60,636 nt of DNA, from assembly GCA_046331705.1 (NCBI GenBank), contig JAXLQJ010000027.1, forward strand, positions 37,317 through 97,952, written 5' to 3'. Position 1 is the first letter of the stretch. The number at the start of each line of letters is the position of its first letter. The notes beneath the pieces were generated by a model. It was not told the DNA's origin. It searched no databases and saw nothing but the letters and a program-made list of their open reading frames with translations. Position numbers and translations under genes: made by a program. The DNA is from JADJOY01 sp046331705 [NCBI: bacterium] (GTDB lineage Bacteria > JADJOY01). Shown here piece after piece: positions 44,470-54,113 of the stretch.

Positions 44470-45963
44470 TCACTCCGCGGGGAAAGCGTAGAGCGTTCCG
44501 TCGACCCCACCGATCACGACCAGCCCCTCGGCGATCGCTGGTGCGGCGACGAAGCCCTGCAGGAAGGCGCCCTCGGCGGTGGACATGGGCCAGCTCCAGC
44601 GCAGCCTCCCGCTGGCGCGATCGAGGGCGACTAGCGCGGCGGCTTGCGGGACCCAGAAGCTCGCGCGTCGGCGTGCACCCGACACGCCCGCGTACACCCG
44701 GGTCGCTGTCAGCGCCGGGCGTTCCAGGACCCAGCCGCCCACGTCGGTGCGCCACTCGTTCCGACCGGTCGAGGTGTCGATGCTCGAAACCCGGAACAGA
44801 TCGCCCGAGCCGATGTAGGCGCGCGCGCCGTCGATCACCGCGGTGGACTCGACCCACGATCCCCACCAGAACTGGCTCCACAGCGCCGCGCCGTTGGCGG
44901 CGTCGAGCGCGAGCAGCTTGCTGCCTCGCGTGCCCACGATCAGCCGGCCCTGGACGATGGCCGGCGCGCTCGTGATCGGATCGTGGGCGTCGAGCTCCCA
45001 CACGGTCGTGCCGGTCGCGCGCTCCACCATCCGCACCAGACCGCTGGTGGTCGCGAACGCGACGTTCGGCCCCGCGACCGCCGCGCTGGCGCGCACCTTG
45101 CCGGCCGCCAGGACGCGCCACGAGCGGGTGCCATCGTCGGCGCGCACGGCGTGGAAGCTGCCGTCGCCGCTGCCCACGTAGAGCACCCCGTCCGCGAGGC
45201 TCGGACGGGGCGCGCCGCGGTCGTAGTCGAAGATCAGCGGGTTCGGCGATGTTCGCGCCACCTGGCCGTCGCCGAGATCGTAGCGCCAGCGTTCCTGACC
45301 GGTGGCGCGGTCGAGCTTGATCAGGAAGCCGCCGTCGCAGGTGAAGTAGACCGCGTCGTCGGTGACGAGCGCCTCGCCGTAGATGGGGCGGCCCGCGGCG
45401 AATTTCCACGTGGGGTTGCCGTCGCTCATCGAGATCGCGACCATCACGCCGTCCACGTTTCCGACGTACGCGAGGCCGTCGCGCAGCGCGGCCGTGGCGA
45501 AGATCGCGCCCCCGAGCCGCACCCGCCAGCGCGGGCCGGGACCCCGCGGCGGCGACGTGGCCGCCGCGCGCCGGGGCAGGTGCCGCGTGCGGTGGAGCTC
45601 GAGCGTGGCCTTGGGTTCCTCGAGCAAGCCGCTCACCAGGATCTGCTCGCCGCTCACGACGATCTCGAGGTCGGCTGCGGGCACGCGGTAGCGGCCGTCG
45701 GCAACCTTCTCCACGGCGCCCAGCGGCACGCCGAAGAAGTGCACCAGGTCGCAATGGAGCAGCGCGGCGAGCGCGCCGGATCCGTCACGGCTCACGTCGA
45801 GGCCGAATACGGCACGGTTGTCGGCGGGACCGGCCTCGCCCGCCCAGCGTCCTTCGATCGCTTCGCGAGGTGTGGCCGCGGCCGCCGCCGCGCTCGGTGC
45901 GGCGGGTGCTGGCAGGAGGGTCGCGGTCAGGCATCCGACGAGCGCCCAGCGCGCGATCCGCAT
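44470..45963 (-). CDS. Secreted PQQ-like beta-propeller protein (copy 2)
   Basis: A 497-residue exported protein. A signal peptide (residues 1-28, Ala-rich end) precedes an N-terminal beta domain (about 35-155), then repeated beta-propeller blades with the Ala-Leu-Asp-x-Ala-x-Gly-x-x-x-Trp type ending of PQQ-like repeats (for example LALDAANGAALWSQ). The usual quinoprotein dehydrogenase metal and heme ligands are not seen, so a structural or binding role is more likely than dehydrogenase activity. It lies 15 bases downstream of a close paralogue on the same strand and clearly arose by tandem duplication. Confidence 0.8.
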   Translation of the reverse strand: MRIARWALVGCLTATLLPAPAAPSAAAAAATPREAIEGRWAGEAGPADNRAVFGLDVSRDGSGALAALLHCDLVHFFGVPLGAVEKVADGRYRVPAADLEIVVSGEQILVSGLLEEPKATLELHRTRHLPRRAAATSPPRGPGPRWRVRLGGAIFATAALRDGLAYVGNVDGVMVAISMSDGNPTWKFAAGRPIYGEALVTDDAVYFTCDGGFLIKLDRATGQERWRYDLGDGQVARTSPNPLIFDYDRGAPRPSLADGVLYVGSGDGSFHAVRADDGTRSWRVLAAGKVRASAAVAGPNVAFATTSGLVRMVERATGTTVWELDAHDPITSAPAIVQGRLIVGTRGSKLLALDAANGAALWSQFWWGSWVESTAVIDGARAYIGSGDLFRVSSIDTSTGRNEWRTDVGGWVLERPALTATRVYAGVSGARRRASFWVPQAAALVALDRASGRLRWSWPMSTAEGAFLQGFVAAPAIAEGLVVIGGVDGTLYAFPAE

Positions 45964-45978
45964 GCCGTCCTCGCTTCC

Positions 45979-47454
45979 TCAGTCCGCGGCGAACCCGTAG
46001 AGGGTGCCGTCGAGGCCGCCGACGACGAGCGTGTCGCCGTCGAGCGCGGCGCCGGCGGCGAATCCCCAGTACATCGCGCCAGGTGGCTCTCGCACGGGCC
46101 AGCGCCAACGCAGCTTGCCGGTGCGGCGATCGAGCGCCGCCAGCGCCGCGACGTGGCGGATCTCGTACGGCGAGACGCCGCTGGTCGCGACGATGACCGA
46201 GCGCGGCGTGAGCAGGGGCGCGCCCCACGACCAGCCGAAGACGTCGGTGCGCCACGCGATGCGACCGTCGACGGGATCGAACGCCGTGACGCGGCGCAAG
46301 TCCGACGAGCCGACGTACGCGAGCCCGTCGTCGCCGGCGACCGCGGTCGACTCGACCCACGAGCCCCAGAAGCTCTGTTTCCAGCGCGTCTCGCCGGTGG
46401 CGGGATCGAGTGCCGCGAGCAGGCTGCCGCGGGTGCCGATCACGAGCCGATCGCCGATGAACGCGAGACCGCTGGTGACCGCCCCCTTCACGTCGCGTCG
46501 CCAGCGCTCGTTTCCGCTGGCGCGGTCGAGCGCCATCACCCAGCCGTCGAGGGTGCCGAGCGCCACGAGATCGCCCTGGATCGCGGCCGTGGCGCGGATC
46601 TTCCCGGGAGCTTGGATGCTCCAGGCGCGGGCGCCGGTCGCCGCGTTCACGGCGTGGAAGCCGCCGTCTCCCGCGCCCACGTACACGAGGCCATCGGCGA
46701 GCACGGGCGCGGGGGCTTCGTGGTCGTAGTCGAACACGGCGGGGTGCGGCAGCACGCGCGCGACTCGCCCGTCGCCGAGATCGTAGCGCCACTTCTCCTG
46801 GCCGCTGCCGCGATCGAGCCGGAAGAGAAATCCGTTGTCGCACACGAAGTAGACCGCGTCCTCGGTGACGAGCGCTTCGCCGAAGATCGGACGGCCCGCG
46901 GCGAAGGTCCAGCGAAGCCGCCCGTCGGCGAGGTCGACGGCGTGGAGGATGCCACCCGAGGTGCCCACGTACGCGACGTGATCGTGCACCGCGGCGGTGG
47001 CCCAGATCGGCGCGCCGAGCTGCGCCCGCCAGCGCGGTCCCGGACCCTGGGGAAGCCGTGCGGGAAGCGGTGGGTCGGCAGGCAACGTGCGGGAGCGGTG
47101 GAGCTCGACGGGCGCGATTCCGCCCAGCGTGCCGTGGAGCCGCTCGCCGTCGAGAGCCAGCTCGAGACCGAGCTCGGGCACCTGGTAGTGGCCGTCGGCG
47201 GTCGCTTGGAACGAAGGCAGCGGCGCGCCGTAGTAGTTGATCGCGTCGAGATAGAGCGCTCCGCCGAGCGCTCCTCGTGCGTCCCGCCGGATCTCGAGTC
47301 CGAGGGTGGCGGTGTTCCCCGGCACGCCCGCGGTGCCGAGCCATTTGCCCTCGACGGCATCGCGGGCGCCGGCGACGGGGGCGAGAAACGCCAGGACGAG
47401 CGCCAACGCGAGCGTCCCGCCGAAGCGGCGCTCTGCGCGTGCGGAGAACCTCAT
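45979..47454 (-). CDS. Secreted PQQ-like beta-propeller protein (copy 1)
   Basis: A 491-residue exported protein that aligns along its whole length with the next gene downstream: same N-terminal domain, same PRWRAQLGAPIWATAA opening of the propeller, same WKQSFWGSWVESTAV segment, and the same end (VVGGLDGTLYGFAAD against VVIGGVDGTLYAFPAE). The signal peptide is residues 1-29. Blades carry the Leu-Asp-x-x-x-Gly-x-x-x-Trp motif. The function is not known; such proteins may scaffold outer-membrane or periplasmic complexes. It is the first gene of the pair and its start follows the AKR gene's end by 30 bases. Confidence 0.8.
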   Translation of the reverse strand: MRFSARAERRFGGTLALALVLAFLAPVAGARDAVEGKWLGTAGVPGNTATLGLEIRRDARGALGGALYLDAINYYGAPLPSFQATADGHYQVPELGLELALDGERLHGTLGGIAPVELHRSRTLPADPPLPARLPQGPGPRWRAQLGAPIWATAAVHDHVAYVGTSGGILHAVDLADGRLRWTFAAGRPIFGEALVTEDAVYFVCDNGFLFRLDRGSGQEKWRYDLGDGRVARVLPHPAVFDYDHEAPAPVLADGLVYVGAGDGGFHAVNAATGARAWSIQAPGKIRATAAIQGDLVALGTLDGWVMALDRASGNERWRRDVKGAVTSGLAFIGDRLVIGTRGSLLAALDPATGETRWKQSFWGSWVESTAVAGDDGLAYVGSSDLRRVTAFDPVDGRIAWRTDVFGWSWGAPLLTPRSVIVATSGVSPYEIRHVAALAALDRRTGKLRWRWPVREPPGAMYWGFAAGAALDGDTLVVGGLDGTLYGFAAD

Positions 47455-47484
47455 GCTCGCCAGCTCATTCGCCGCAGCCCGCGC

Positions 47485-48480
47485 TCACCGCTCGCTATCC
47501 ATGTGCGCCAGAACGGGATCCGGATAACGACCGCCAGCGGCGGCACCCGCCGGCACGGCGTTCTCGATGCGCGCGAGCGTGTCCGCCGACAGCGTGAGCG
47601 AGCTCGCCGCCAGCGACTCCGCGAGGCGCTCGCGCGTGCGCGCGCCGATCAGCGGCACGATGTCCGAGCCGCGCGACATCACCCAGGCGAGCGCGACTTG
47701 CGCGACGGTGGCGCCGCTCGCGGCGGCGACGGCGCGCAGCGCCTCCACCAAGGCCAGGTTCCGCTCGAGGTTGGCGCCAGTGAATCGCGGCGAGAACCCT
47801 CGAAAGTCGCCGCCGGCCAGCGCGCGATCCTTGGACCAGTGGCCGCTCAGCAAGCCGCGCGAGAGGACGCCGTACGCGGTGATGCCGATCCCCAGCTCGC
47901 GGCACACCGGCAGAATCTCCGCCTCGATGCCGCGCGAGAGCAGCGAGTACTCGAGCTGCACGTCGCAGATCGGGTGCACGGCGTGGGCACGCCGAATCGT
48001 GCTCGCTCCCACCTCGGAGAGGCCGATGTGACCGACGAGCCCGGCGCGCACCAGCTCGGCGATGGCGCCCACGGTGTCCTCGATGGGCACCTGGGGGTCG
48101 AGGCGGGCGGGGCGGTAGACGTCGATGTGTTCCGTGCCGAGGCGGCGCAGGCTGTAGGCGACGAAGTTCCGGATGGCGACGGGGCGCGCGTCGACACCGT
48201 TCCAGCCGCCCGCGTGATCGCGCAGGGCGCCGAACTTCACGCTGATGCGCACCTCGTCGCGGCGTCGCCCGGCGAGGGCGTCGCGGATCAAGAGCTCGTT
48301 TTGCCCCATCCCGTAGAAGTCGCCGGTGTCGAGGAGCGTGACCCCGGCATCGAGGGCGGCGTGGATGGTGGCGATGGATTCGCGGGGATCGGCCGGACCG
48401 TAGAGGTCCGACATGCCCATGCAACCGAGACCGATGGCGGAGACTCGCGGACCCGTGCTGCCGAGCGTGCGTCGTTCCAT
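47485..48480 (-). CDS. Aldo/keto reductase with altered catalytic His
   Basis: A 331-residue AKR of the AKR13-like group (TIM barrel, NADPH). Asp51, Tyr56 (LLDTGDFYG) and Lys82 (ISVKFGAL) of the catalytic tetrad are present. The His position is replaced: the segment reads VYRPARLDP where most AKRs have an Ile-His-Trp/Trp-Pro pattern; a Pro-Ala-Arg-Leu-Asp sequence is known in this subgroup. The NADPH-binding IGARTRERLAESLAA segment near the C-terminus is intact. It probably reduces small aldehydes or ketones, but the altered residue makes catalysis less certain. Confidence 0.85.
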   Translation of the reverse strand: MERRTLGSTGPRVSAIGLGCMGMSDLYGPADPRESIATIHAALDAGVTLLDTGDFYGMGQNELLIRDALAGRRRDEVRISVKFGALRDHAGGWNGVDARPVAIRNFVAYSLRRLGTEHIDVYRPARLDPQVPIEDTVGAIAELVRAGLVGHIGLSEVGASTIRRAHAVHPICDVQLEYSLLSRGIEAEILPVCRELGIGITAYGVLSRGLLSGHWSKDRALAGGDFRGFSPRFTGANLERNLALVEALRAVAAASGATVAQVALAWVMSRGSDIVPLIGARTRERLAESLAASSLTLSADTLARIENAVPAGAAAGGRYPDPVLAHMDSER

Positions 48481-48559
48481 CCGCTCTCCGCGTTCCCGCC
48501 CGGGGTCGAACGAACGAGGCGGTCTCGACCCGCGCGTCGAGGCTCCCTCGCGCGCGCCT

Positions 48560-49567
<1,008 letters not shown>

Positions 49568-49627
49568 GACGAAACTCTAGGTTGGCCGCCGGGGTCGGTC
49601 AACGGGCGGCGCGAGCGCTCGCGCCGC

Positions 49628-51331
49628 TCAGCGTTCGAGGCCGATGTTGCGCGCCGTGCGCAACGCCAGCGCTTGGATCGTGCAGAGCGGGTTGTTGCCC
49701 GATGCGGTGCAGAAGACCGCGCCGTCGCAGCAGTAGAGATTGCCGAGGTCGTGGAAGCGGCCGAACGCGTCGGTGACCGAGGTGGAGGGGTCGGTGCCCA
49801 TCCGCAATGTGCCCATGATGTGGCGGGTGTCGGGGGGGCCGCCGAAGACCACCGGGATCCAGAAGCCGTACTGGGCCCCCGCGGCGCGATGGATCTCGAC
49901 CATCTTCGGGCCGTAGAAGGCGCTGGCGCCGAGCTCGAAACGGTGCGGCGCCGAGGTGACGCGCGGGACGGGCAGCCCGTAGACGTCGACGACCTCGGGA
50001 TCGAGATCGACGCGGTTGGTGTGCTGCGGCGCGTCCTCGGCCTGCATCAGAAGCGCGGCGAGGTGGTCGCGCAGCGGGCTGAACTGCATCAGGCGCTGAA
50101 GCGCCGCGCCGCGCTGGGGGCTGGGGACGCGCTGGGCGTATTCGAGCGCCTCGGAGATCGGCTCGGGCTCCGCTGCCGAGAGCTCGATGATGCCGCCGAG
50201 GGGATGGTTCGCGAGATCGTCGGGGTCGCCCCGGAAGTCGAGCAGCCCGCCGCTCACGGCGCGTCCGCGGTGGCCGTGGATCCGCTGCGGGTAGAGACCC
50301 ACCGAGATCGTTTGCCAATGGAACATCAGGTTTCGGCCCACCTGGCCGCTGGCGTTGCCGAGACCGGCGCCGTCGGGATCGGAGAGCAGCAGGAGCCGGG
50401 CATCCTCGATGGGCGAGGCGGCGAGGACGTAGACCGCCGCGCGCACGGTCTCGCGCTCGCCCTCCGGCCCGACGTAGTCGACGCCGGTGATCTCGCCGTT
50501 GGCGTGCGCGAGCCGCGTGACCCGGCATTCGGAACGAAGCTGCACGCGGCCCGTGAGCAGCGCCTCCCGCAGCCAGGTGACGGCCCCCGAGCTCTTGGCG
50601 TTCGTCGGGCAGCCGTAGCCCGAGCAGAAGCCGCAATCGTTGCACGCCGGGCGCCCTCGATAGGGAACCGACAGGACCGCGCTGGGATAGGGGAACGGGT
50701 GATAGCCGAGCTTGCTCGCACCCGCGGCCAGCACGACGTGGTTGTACATGGGGTTGCCGGGCGGCGTGGGGAACTCGTTCTTGCGCGGTGGATCGAACGG
50801 GCTCGCGCCGCGCTTGCCCTGAACGCCGATGAAGACCTCGGCCTCGTCGTAGTAGGGCTCGAGCTCGTCGTAGGTGAGCGGCCAGTCGACGAAGCTGGTT
50901 CCCGCATAGAGCGACGCGAGCTTGCCCAAACGGAAATCGAACGGCGCGAAGCGCACGTACTTGGCGTCGGAGTGCACCATGCCGCCGCCCACGATCTTGG
51001 GCAGGTCGTTGACGTCGTTCTCCACGCGAGCGCGCTGCGAGTCGCGCAGCCGGAAGGTGCGAGGCTCGGCGAGGCCTTGTTGCTGGAGGAAGTTCCGGAC
51101 GCTGTGCTTGATCTCGTCGTTGGAGAAGAGCGGGATCGGCTGGCGGGTCGGATCGTCCAGGCCGAGGAAATGGTTGGGGCCAGCCTCCAGGCACAGGACC
51201 GAGGCACCGCGCCGGGCGAGCTCCCAGCACGCCACCGAGCCGCCGGCGCCGGAGCCGATCACGATCGCGTCGAATTGCGCGAGCGCGGTGTTCCCGACGA
51301 CACGTGGCACCGGACCGGGGCGCTGGCTCAT
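49628..51331 (-). CDS. GMC-family FAD oxidoreductase
   Basis: A 567-residue flavoprotein. The FAD site IGSGAGGSVA is at residues 25-34, and the C-terminal family motifs HIMGTLRMG (near 500) and SGNNPLCTI (near 545) are present. A cysteine cluster CNDCGFCSGYGC (Cys230, 233, 236, 241) near the substrate domain is a metal or Fe-S-like insertion common in GMC enzymes paired with gluconate 2-dehydrogenase subunit 3. These enzymes oxidise alcohols or sugars and pass electrons to a membrane acceptor. The next gene upstream on this strand encodes the subunit-3 protein, 14 bases away. The substrate is not known; cytochrome c subunits are not seen. Confidence 0.87.
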   Translation of the reverse strand: MSQRPGPVPRVVGNTALAQFDAIVIGSGAGGSVACWELARRGASVLCLEAGPNHFLGLDDPTRQPIPLFSNDEIKHSVRNFLQQQGLAEPRTFRLRDSQRARVENDVNDLPKIVGGGMVHSDAKYVRFAPFDFRLGKLASLYAGTSFVDWPLTYDELEPYYDEAEVFIGVQGKRGASPFDPPRKNEFPTPPGNPMYNHVVLAAGASKLGYHPFPYPSAVLSVPYRGRPACNDCGFCSGYGCPTNAKSSGAVTWLREALLTGRVQLRSECRVTRLAHANGEITGVDYVGPEGERETVRAAVYVLAASPIEDARLLLLSDPDGAGLGNASGQVGRNLMFHWQTISVGLYPQRIHGHRGRAVSGGLLDFRGDPDDLANHPLGGIIELSAAEPEPISEALEYAQRVPSPQRGAALQRLMQFSPLRDHLAALLMQAEDAPQHTNRVDLDPEVVDVYGLPVPRVTSAPHRFELGASAFYGPKMVEIHRAAGAQYGFWIPVVFGGPPDTRHIMGTLRMGTDPSTSVTDAFGRFHDLGNLYCCDGAVFCTASGNNPLCTIQALALRTARNIGLER

Positions 51332-51345
51332 GGCGGGCCGAAGGC

Positions 51346-52278
51346 TCAGAAGAGCTTGCGCGGCAGGATCAGGCTCTTCACGAACTCCTGGATGTCGTCG
51401 GGCAGCGAGCGTGGGAGCAGGCTGCCGTCCGAGGCGATCTCGTCGGGGTCCGGACGCGACATGGGCGAGTCGCCGCGCTCGCGGAAGGTCGCGTCGCCCG
51501 CGGCGTATTGGGTGTAGCCGAGCGGCTGGGAATCCCCTTCGAAGCGAATCGCCGCCCACGCCCGGCGATCCCGGTTGCCGCCGTAGACGGGGTCGCCGAA
51601 CACGCCCTCGATCACGTGCTCGGTCAGCTGGCTCACGAAGCTCGATCCGGTGCGCGGATTGATCGTGGCTTCCGTGTCGAGCGAATCGAGCACGCGCTCC
51701 TGGTCTGCGGGCGAGAGCGCGCTGGTGCGCTCGGCGCCCAGCGCTCGCGCCGCCGCGTCGAGCGCCGCGGCGCCGTCGCGATAGATCGTCCGCCACCCGA
51801 GGTGGACGCCCGCCACGGCGTCGTTGCGGGCGATCTCGGGGACCGTCGCGGAGCCGAAGATCTGCGCTCGAAACGAGAGCTCCTGCACCCGCGTCAGCGG
51901 CAGGAAGAAGCGAAACGAGGGTTCGGGGTAGCGGCTGCTCGGCGCGCCGGTCTGCGGGTCCGCGAACGGGAACCGGCCGCTGAACGGACCGCCTGCGAAG
52001 ATCGCCGGCGGATCGACGTCGAACGCGGTGAGCAGGTTCTCCAGGTATCCGATCGCGTCGTTCTCGCGGGCGCCCAGGCCCCCGCCGCTCGGCAGGATCA
52101 CCTCGGCGGCGGACTCGAGGGCGTCGCGCTCGGCTGCGGTGAAGAAGCTGCGCCGCGCGATCGGGTCCGAGGAGCCGTCGCTGCCGCAGCCGGCGAGCGG
52201 CAGTCGGGTGGCGACGGTCGCGAGCCCCGCCACCTCGAGGAAGCGTCGCCGCGTCACCCGCCAGCGCGGCTCGGTCAT
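51346..52278 (-). CDS. Gluconate 2-dehydrogenase subunit 3-type Tat lipoprotein
   Basis: A 310-residue partner protein. The twin-arginine motif TRRRFL (residues 9-14), a hydrophobic core and a LPLAGC lipobox (Cys31) show Tat export followed by lipidation. The body (about 45-250) resembles gluconate 2-dehydrogenase subunit 3, with FFTAAERDALESAAEVILPS at the start of the helical domain. Such subunits are needed for export and assembly of their GMC flavoprotein, which would then be exported with it in the folded state. It is 14 bases upstream of the GMC gene on the same strand, so the two are surely an operon. Confidence 0.8.
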   Translation of the reverse strand: MTEPRWRVTRRRFLEVAGLATVATRLPLAGCGSDGSSDPIARRSFFTAAERDALESAAEVILPSGGGLGARENDAIGYLENLLTAFDVDPPAIFAGGPFSGRFPFADPQTGAPSSRYPEPSFRFFLPLTRVQELSFRAQIFGSATVPEIARNDAVAGVHLGWRTIYRDGAAALDAAARALGAERTSALSPADQERVLDSLDTEATINPRTGSSFVSQLTEHVIEGVFGDPVYGGNRDRRAWAAIRFEGDSQPLGYTQYAAGDATFRERGDSPMSRPDPDEIASDGSLLPRSLPDDIQEFVKSLILPRKLF

Positions 52279-52298
52279 GCTCGTCTCACCGTGCGCGC

Positions 52299-53309
52299 TC
52301 ACCCGGGACGCATGACCAGGCCTTGCGCGACCAGGCTCTGGTAGTCGCGCGCGAAGGTGGTCATGCCCACGTCCGCGTTGGTCTCGAGGACGTTGCGCAG
52401 CTCGGCGGTGCGGTTCTCGCGGATCATGTTCGAGACCGCCGCGGTGCGAACGAGGATCTCGCGGTTGGCGACGCGCCCGCCGCGCGTCGAGGGCAGCAGG
52501 CGCTGCGCCACCACGGCGCTCAAGGTGGCGGCGAGGCGATTGCGGGCGAGAGGCTGCTCGTCCGCGGGGAAGCTCGCGACCACCCGGTCCACCGTCTGGA
52601 TCGTGTCGGCGGTGTGGAGCGTGGTGAACACGAGGTGGCCGGTCTCGGCGAGGGTGATGGCGTGGCGCATGCTCTCGAGATCCCGCATCTCGCCCACCAT
52701 CACCACGTCGGCGTCCTGCCGCAACAGCTTGCTGAGCTCGGTGCCGAACGAATGGAAATCGGTGCCCAGCTCGCGCTGGCTCACGAGCGAGAGCCCACGC
52801 GGAAAGCGGTACTCGATCGGGTCCTCGAGGGTGACGATGTGGAGCGGGAAAGCCTTGGCGAGCGCCGCGAGGATGGCCGCCATGGAGGTCGATTTTCCGC
52901 AGCCCGAGGGGCCCGTGAAGATGACCAGACCGTGGCGCAACCGGCAGAGCTCGAGCACCGCGTCGGGCATGCGGATCTGCTCGAGGCTCGGGATGGTGGT
53001 GGCGATGAGTCGCGCCGAGAACCCCGGACTTCCCGACACCACGTACGCGCTGATCCGCAGGCGCTCGCCGTTGGCGAGCTCGTGGGCGCATTCGAGGCTG
53101 CCTTCCTCGGTGAGACGGGCGATCTGCTCGGCGCTCAGACATTCGCTCAGCAGCGCGTGCACCTCGGTGCCGGTCAGCGGTTCCTTCGACACGCGGCGCA
53201 GCGTGCCGTCGACGCGCAGCACCGCGTGCTGATCCGTGACGGCGTGCAGGTCGGAGGCCTTCGATTCCTGGGCCACCGCCCACAGCGATCGCGCAGTCGA
53301 GTTCGCCAT
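52299..53309 (-). CDS. PilT/PilU-type retraction ATPase
   Basis: A 336-residue type II/IV secretion ATPase of the PilT group. The N-terminal region (1-110) carries the usual ASDLH segment. Walker A is GPSGCGKST (133-141), the Asp box has LEDPIEYRF near 160, Walker B is VVMVGEMRDLES near 193, and the His box is LVFTTLHTADT near 220. The C-terminus retains AVVAQRLLP and the short GMTTFARDYQSLV helix. PilT motors retract type IV pili for twitching. I chose the ATG at 53309. No pilin, PilB or PilC gene is in the window, so its partners lie elsewhere; 20 bases separate it from the Tat lipoprotein gene. Confidence 0.92.
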   Translation of the reverse strand: MANSTARSLWAVAQESKASDLHAVTDQHAVLRVDGTLRRVSKEPLTGTEVHALLSECLSAEQIARLTEEGSLECAHELANGERLRISAYVVSGSPGFSARLIATTIPSLEQIRMPDAVLELCRLRHGLVIFTGPSGCGKSTSMAAILAALAKAFPLHIVTLEDPIEYRFPRGLSLVSQRELGTDFHSFGTELSKLLRQDADVVMVGEMRDLESMRHAITLAETGHLVFTTLHTADTIQTVDRVVASFPADEQPLARNRLAATLSAVVAQRLLPSTRGGRVANREILVRTAAVSNMIRENRTAELRNVLETNADVGMTTFARDYQSLVAQGLVMRPG

Positions 53310-53358
53310 GCGAGGGACTCCGTGCTGCCGCGCCGACGAGGTGATGGAGCCCAACGAA

Positions 53359-53386
53359 GATCGGCGCGCCCGAGGGCGCGCCGATC
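53359..53386 (-). terminator. Hairpin after the peroxiredoxin gene
   Basis: GATCGGCGCGCC (53359-53370) and GGCGCGCCGATC (53375-53386) form a perfect 12-bp stem around a four-base loop. On the minus strand it lies 50 bases after the peroxiredoxin stop and before the PilT start, so it should end the peroxiredoxin transcript. The T-rich tail (TCTTCG) is weak. Confidence 0.7.
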
Positions 53387-53435
53387 CTACCTCACGAACC
53401 GCGGCGGACGCGCGATTCGCCCGTCACGTCGTGCT

Positions 53436-53921
53436 TCAGAGCTTGGCGAGGACCGACTCGGCGCTCGACACGTTGAGCCCCGGACCGGGCTCGACCAGCA
53501 GCTCCTTCACCACGCCGTCCTGCACGACCATCGCGTAGCGCTGCGACCGGTGGCCCATGCCGAAGCCCGTGCCGTCCAGGGTGAGACCGACGGCCTTGGT
53601 GAAGTCGCCGTTGCCGTCCGCCAGCATGCGGACCTTTCCCTTCGTCTTGTTGGCGTCGCCCCAGGCGCCCATGACGAACGCGTCGTTGACGGAGACGCAG
53701 ACGATCTCGTCGACGCCCTTCTTCTTGAGCTCGTCGGCCTTCTCGAGGAAGCCAGGCAGATGCTTCGCCGAGCAGGTCGGCGTGAACGCGCCGGGCACGG
53801 CGAACATCACGACCTTCTTGCCGGCGAAGACCTCGCCGACGGTGACGTCCTTGGGACCGCTCTCGCCCATCTCCTTGAGCTTCACGTCCCCGGGCAGCTT
53901 CTCTCCCGCTTGAATGGCCAT
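53436..53921 (-). CDS. Peroxiredoxin (Prx5-like)
   Basis: A 161-residue redoxin of the Prx5/AhpE-type group. The peroxidatic Cys50 is in GAFTPTCS, and Thr47 and Arg near 126 (GHRSQRY) complete the active site. A second Cys74 lies in DEIVCVSVNDAF, not the usual resolving position, so resolution may use thioredoxin, glutaredoxin or an intermolecular partner. It reduces hydrogen or organic peroxides in the cytoplasm. The ATG at 53921 lies seven bases after GGAG; an earlier GTG two codons up is too close to that site. A strong hairpin follows 50 bases after the stop. Confidence 0.93.
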   Translation of the reverse strand: MAIQAGEKLPGDVKLKEMGESGPKDVTVGEVFAGKKVVMFAVPGAFTPTCSAKHLPGFLEKADELKKKGVDEIVCVSVNDAFVMGAWGDANKTKGKVRMLADGNGDFTKAVGLTLDGTGFGMGHRSQRYAMVVQDGVVKELLVEPGPGLNVSSAESVLAKL

Positions 53922-54113
53922 GGCCACGCTCCTTTCTCGTTTCTCGACTCGATTGGGTTCGATGCTTCGTGAGAGGGCGGGGAGCGTACCACTCGCGTTT
54001 GGACGGTCAAAAGCACCGGTTGCCGCATCGGTTGCCGCACCACGCAAGGCGATCCGCGCGCGTCGATCGCCGCGCGTCGCTCGGATGAAGGCTCGATGAT
54101 CTAGTCTGTCGGC

